Of a DNA stretch of 64,000 nucleotides, positions 61,502 to 64,000 are shown piece by piece; positions within the stretch are counted from its first letter, which is position 1; every line of letters begins with the position of its first letter. The DNA comes from Anaerotruncus rubiinfantis (GTDB taxonomy: Bacteria > Bacillota > Clostridia > Oscillospirales > Ruminococcaceae), in contig NZ_FKLA01000009.1 in NCBI RefSeq assembly GCF_900078395.1, forward strand, positions 882,614 to 946,613, written 5' to 3'. A model generated the notes under the pieces. The model saw only the letters and a list, made by a program, of their open reading frames with translations. It did not search any database and was not told where the DNA came from. Made by a program: the position numbers and the translations under genes.

Positions 61502-61867
61502 TTAAATTGCATTTTTCACAAATTCTTTGACTTTGGCGAAGGTTTCCTCGCTGATCACATGCTCAATCCGGCAGGCATCCCGCGCGGCGAGCGCCTCATC
61601 GATGCCGAGGGTGATGGTGAGGTAGCGGGTGAGACAGCGGTGCCGTTCGTAGATGGCGTTTGCTTTTTCCCGTCCCGCGGCGGTCAGCAGGATCCGGCCG
61701 TTTTCGTCCATTGTGATCAAGCCGCTTTCCCGCAGGATGCGCATGGCGCGGCTGACGCTCGGCTTGGTGTAGTCCAGCTCGTTTGCGATATCGATCGAAC
61801 GGACGGTGCCGTTTTTATCCTCGAGCAAGAGGATTGTTTCGAGATAATTCTCACCGGATTCCTGCAT
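61502..61867 (-). CDS. DtxR/MntR-family metal-dependent regulator, short form
   Basis: A 121-residue regulator. The winged helix has ENYLETILLLEDKNGTVRSI and NELDYTKPSVSRAMRILRE, then the dimer and metal domain with AIYERHRCLTRYLTITLGI and RIEHVISEE holding the usual His, Glu and Cys ligands. It has no C-terminal SH3 domain, like MntR. ATG at 61867 is chosen since the open frame upstream has no family likeness and crosses the promoter. It probably regulates the neighbouring CDF exporter or other metal genes. Confidence 0.9.
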   Translation of the reverse strand: MQESGENYLETILLLEDKNGTVRSIDIANELDYTKPSVSRAMRILRESGLITMDENGRILLTAAGREKANAIYERHRCLTRYLTITLGIDEALAARDACRIEHVISEETFAKVKEFVKNAI

Positions 61868-61905
61868 AAAGACCCGCCTTTCGGACAAATTGTTTCCCTG
61901 ATGAT

Positions 61906-61953
61906 ATCTTAACATAATTGCGCCTTGTCCGCAAGTAAAGGACATGTTAAAAT
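61906..61953. promoter_or_regulatory. Overlapping divergent promoters of the DtxR-type gene and glpK
   Basis: Plus strand: TTGTCC (61925-61930) and TAAAAT (61948-61953), 17 bases apart, for glpK. Minus strand: TTGCGG (61934-61929) and TAAGAT (61911-61906), 17 bases apart, for the DtxR-type gene. The -35 regions overlap. TTAACAT (61910-61916) and ATGTTAA (61944-61950), with TGTCC and GGACA inside, form an inverted repeat over both promoters. Confidence 0.68.
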
Positions 61954-61973
61954 GGGAAAAAGGAGTGTTGCAG

Positions 61974-63461
61974 ATGGCGGAATATGTCCTGGCGCTCGAC
62001 CAGGGGACGACCAGCTCGCGGGCGATCCTGTTTGACCGGGAACAGAACATCGTGGAGATGGCGCAGAAGGAATTTACGCAGATCTATCCGAAGGAAGGAT
62101 GGGTCGAACATGACCCGATGGAGATCTATTCGTCGCAGTACGCGGTCATGATGGAAGTGATTGCGAAAAGCGGTGTAAACGTGCGGGAAATCGCGGCGAT
62201 CGGCGTGACCAACCAGCGGGAAACGACCGTCCTGTGGGATCGCGAAACCGGCCGCCCGATCCACAATGCGATCGTCTGGCAGTGCCGCCGTACGGCCGAT
62301 CTTGTGGACGCGCTCGTAAAGGACGGGCTCGGGGATTATATCCGGGAAGCGACCGGCCTGGTTCCGGACGCGTACTTTTCCGCGACCAAGATCAAATGGA
62401 TTCTGGACAAGGTGCCCGGGGCGCGGGAACGCGCCGCGCGCGGAGAGGTGCTGTTCGGCACGGTGGACAGCTGGCTGATCTGGAAGCTGACAGGCGGGCG
62501 GGCGCATGTCACCGACTACACGAACGCGTCGCGCACCATGCTCTACAATATCAAAAAGCTCTGCTGGGACGAAACGCTGCTTCGGGCGCTCGATATCCCG
62601 GCGCAAATGCTGCCCGCGGTGCGCGATTCGAGCGAGGTTTACGGCTATGCCACCGTGCAGGACGTGCAGATCCCAATCGCGGGGATCGCGGGCGACCAGC
62701 AGGCGGCGCTGTTCGGGCAGTGCTGCTTTGAAAAAGGCGAGGCGAAGAATACTTACGGCACTGGCTGTTTTCTGCTCATGAATACCGGCCAAACGCCCTG
62801 TGAAAGCAAGAACGGCCTGCTCACCACCATTGCGGTCGGGCTTGGCGGCAAGGTGCAGTATGCGCTTGAGGGTAGTGTGTTTGTGGGCGGCGCGGTGATC
62901 CAATGGCTGCGCGACGAAATGCGCTTCATCACTGAAAGCCGCGACGCGGAATACTACGCCCAAAAGGTGGACGGCACCGGCGGAGTCTATCTGGTTCCGG
63001 CGTTTACCGGCCTTGGCGCGCCGCACTGGGATATGTATGCGCGCGGCTGCATTGTGGGGATCACCCGTGGGACCCGCCGGGAGCATATCATCCGCGCGGC
63101 GCAGGAATCGATCGCCTATCAGAGCCTCGAACTTGTGGAGGCGATGGAGAAGGATACCGGCATTCCGATGCAGGAGCTCAAGGTGGACGGCGGAGCGAGC
63201 CGCGACCGGTTTCTGATGCAGTTCCAGGCGGATATCCTGGGGAAACGGGTGCGCCGCCCGATGATCCGTGAAACGACGGCGCTTGGCGCGGCATATCTCG
63301 CGGGGCTCGCGACCGGCGTTTGGAAAAGCCAGGACGAGATCCGGAAACTCTGGAGCTGCGACACTTCGTTTCAGCCGGATATGGACGAAGATCGCCGCGG
63401 ACAGCTTTTAGACGGCTGGCGCAAGGCGGTTGGCAGGAGCCTCGGCTGGGCAAAAGACTGA
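61974..63461 (+). CDS. glpK: Glycerol kinase
   Basis: It phosphorylates glycerol to glycerol 3-phosphate with ATP. The 495-residue length fits. Motifs are [19 protein letters not shown] (phosphate-binding loop), [41 protein letters not shown] and [17 protein letters not shown] at 61974 is preceded by AAAAGGAG. No glpF or glpD gene is near. The next gene begins 3 bases after the stop. Confidence 0.96.
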   Translation: MAEYVLALDQGTTSSRAILFDREQNIVEMAQKEFTQIYPKEGWVEHDPMEIYSSQYAVMMEVIAKSGVNVREIAAIGVTNQRETTVLWDRETGRPIHNAIVWQCRRTADLVDALVKDGLGDYIREATGLVPDAYFSATKIKWILDKVPGARERAARGEVLFGTVDSWLIWKLTGGRAHVTDYTNASRTMLYNIKKLCWDETLLRALDIPAQMLPAVRDSSEVYGYATVQDVQIPIAGIAGDQQAALFGQCCFEKGEAKNTYGTGCFLLMNTGQTPCESKNGLLTTIAVGLGGKVQYALEGSVFVGGAVIQWLRDEMRFITESRDAEYYAQKVDGTGGVYLVPAFTGLGAPHWDMYARGCIVGITRGTRREHIIRAAQESIAYQSLELVEAMEKDTGIPMQELKVDGGASRDRFLMQFQADILGKRVRRPMIRETTALGAAYLAGLATGVWKSQDEIRKLWSCDTSFQPDMDEDRRGQLLDGWRKAVGRSLGWAKD

Positions 63462-63464
63462 GCC

Positions 63465-64000
63465 ATGGACAAGAAAAAAGCGAATGCCCGGCGGACAAAG
63501 CTTTGGAAGCGGGTGCTGTTCCTTTTGCCTCTGCTGCTTCTCCTGCCGCTTGCCGGGAACCTGGCGGCGTCGGTGGCGCTGGGCCGCTATGCCGACGAAA
63601 TCTATCCCGGCGCAACGCGCCAAAGCGGCTGGCTGGCAAACTATAACCCGGTCAGCGGGCGGTACGGCGCTGTGTTTGCCGTTTCCGGGGAATCGGTCAA
63701 TCTGGAATTTGACCTGATCGACGGGACGATCCAGGACCCGAAACGGTCGGAGGCTTACGAGGCGCAGACCGGGCTCTCCGATAAATTGAGGATGCTGAAC
63801 GCGCGGAATGCGGGAAACTGGATCGGACTTTACCATTGCGCGCACCTATCCGATTTCGGCACGCTGAAAAGCACCCTGCACGTGGATCTTTTGGAGAGCG
63901 CGGACACGCCGCTTCCATCGCAGGCCGAAATGAGGGAAAAGCTGGCGGACCGGGCGCTCGCCGCCTGGAGCGAGCTGCACCCGCTCTGCGAGATCGAGCG
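63465..64000 (+). CDS. Membrane-anchored protein of unknown function (cut by right edge)
   Basis: The first 178 residues of a protein that runs out of the window. A basic start (MDKKKANARRTKLWKR) precedes one membrane helix (VLFLLPLLLLLPLAGNLAAS). The rest is a soluble part, probably outside the cell, with ALGRYADEIYPGATRQSG and WLANYNPVSGRYGAVF. I do not recognise a family with certainty; short-spaced coupling to glpK suggests cotranscription only. Confidence 0.72.
   Translation, partial: MDKKKANARRTKLWKRVLFLLPLLLLLPLAGNLAASVALGRYADEIYPGATRQSGWLANYNPVSGRYGAVFAVSGESVNLEFDLIDGTIQDPKRSEAYEAQTGLSDKLRMLNARNAGNWIGLYHCAHLSDFGTLKSTLHVDLLESADTPLPSQAEMREKLADRALAAWSELHPLCEIE

Overview
The window looks like a chromosomal segment of a GC-rich, spore-forming member of the Clostridia, probably of the Oscillospiraceae/Ruminococcaceae type. 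The signs are a SpoIID homologue, strong AGGAGG-type ribosome binding sites with frequent TTG and GTG starts, AzlCD, TrkAH, a PRK06851-type ATPase, DUF2500 and DUF3006 proteins, and an arginine deiminase operon. No rRNA, CRISPR array or phage structural gene is visible. The species is not determined.

Layout. 1-6.6 kb: the 3' part of pnp, a GNAT acetyltransferase, then a CorC-type membrane protein, proB, proA and a membrane-anchored hypothetical protein. 6.7-12.4 kb: an AraC-type regulator with two DNA-binding modules, divergent from arcA-arcB-arcC and an EamA exporter (arginine to ornithine, ammonia, CO2 and ATP). 12.4-24.7 kb: an uncharacterised catabolic cluster with two short-chain dehydrogenases, an amidohydrolase, a LivJHMGF-type ABC importer with a tandemly duplicated binding protein, two NodB-fold deacetylase-family hydrolases and a DUF885-like metallopeptidase; it probably imports and opens an amide or cyclic imide. 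24.7-37.2 kb: a membrane protein, citrate synthase, SpoIID, an IS200-type element, trkA-trkH, azlCD, nadE, and a DUF2500 plus GLUG-repeat secreted protein pair. 37.4-42.0 kb: a flavin reductase-like protein, two tRNA-Ser genes, and a TAXI-TRAP transporter whose DUF1850 gene lacks a normal start codon.

42.1-52.8 kb holds the two most unusual systems. First, a BlaI-type repressor is followed by a BlaR1-like M56 membrane protease whose external sensor is replaced by a complete GT51 peptidoglycan glycosyltransferase domain. Second, a PRK06851-family ATPase gene is cut into two halves, in the right order and orientation, by a 7,424-bp segment. The segment carries a large serine recombinase, a 48-residue protein overlapping it, and a sugar-acid gene set (FCD-GntR regulator, TIM-barrel isomerase, 2-hydroxyacid dehydrogenase, KDPG aldolase, KDG kinase, IclR regulator). 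Both junctions carry CATGGG, and precise removal would rejoin the ATPase in frame as a 368-residue protein. It therefore looks like an integrated, possibly excisable element.

52.8-64 kb: family 4 uracil-DNA glycosylase, a stand-alone PduL, a divergent pair of small XRE regulators around a 44-bp inverted repeat and flanked by palindromic repeat blocks, a two-component system, an NSS-family sodium symporter, a cytidylate kinase-like protein, DUF3006, a CDF metal exporter, a short DtxR/MntR-type regulator, glycerol kinase, and a membrane-anchored protein cut by the window edge. All product names rest on reading motifs and family resemblance by eye; no database search was run.
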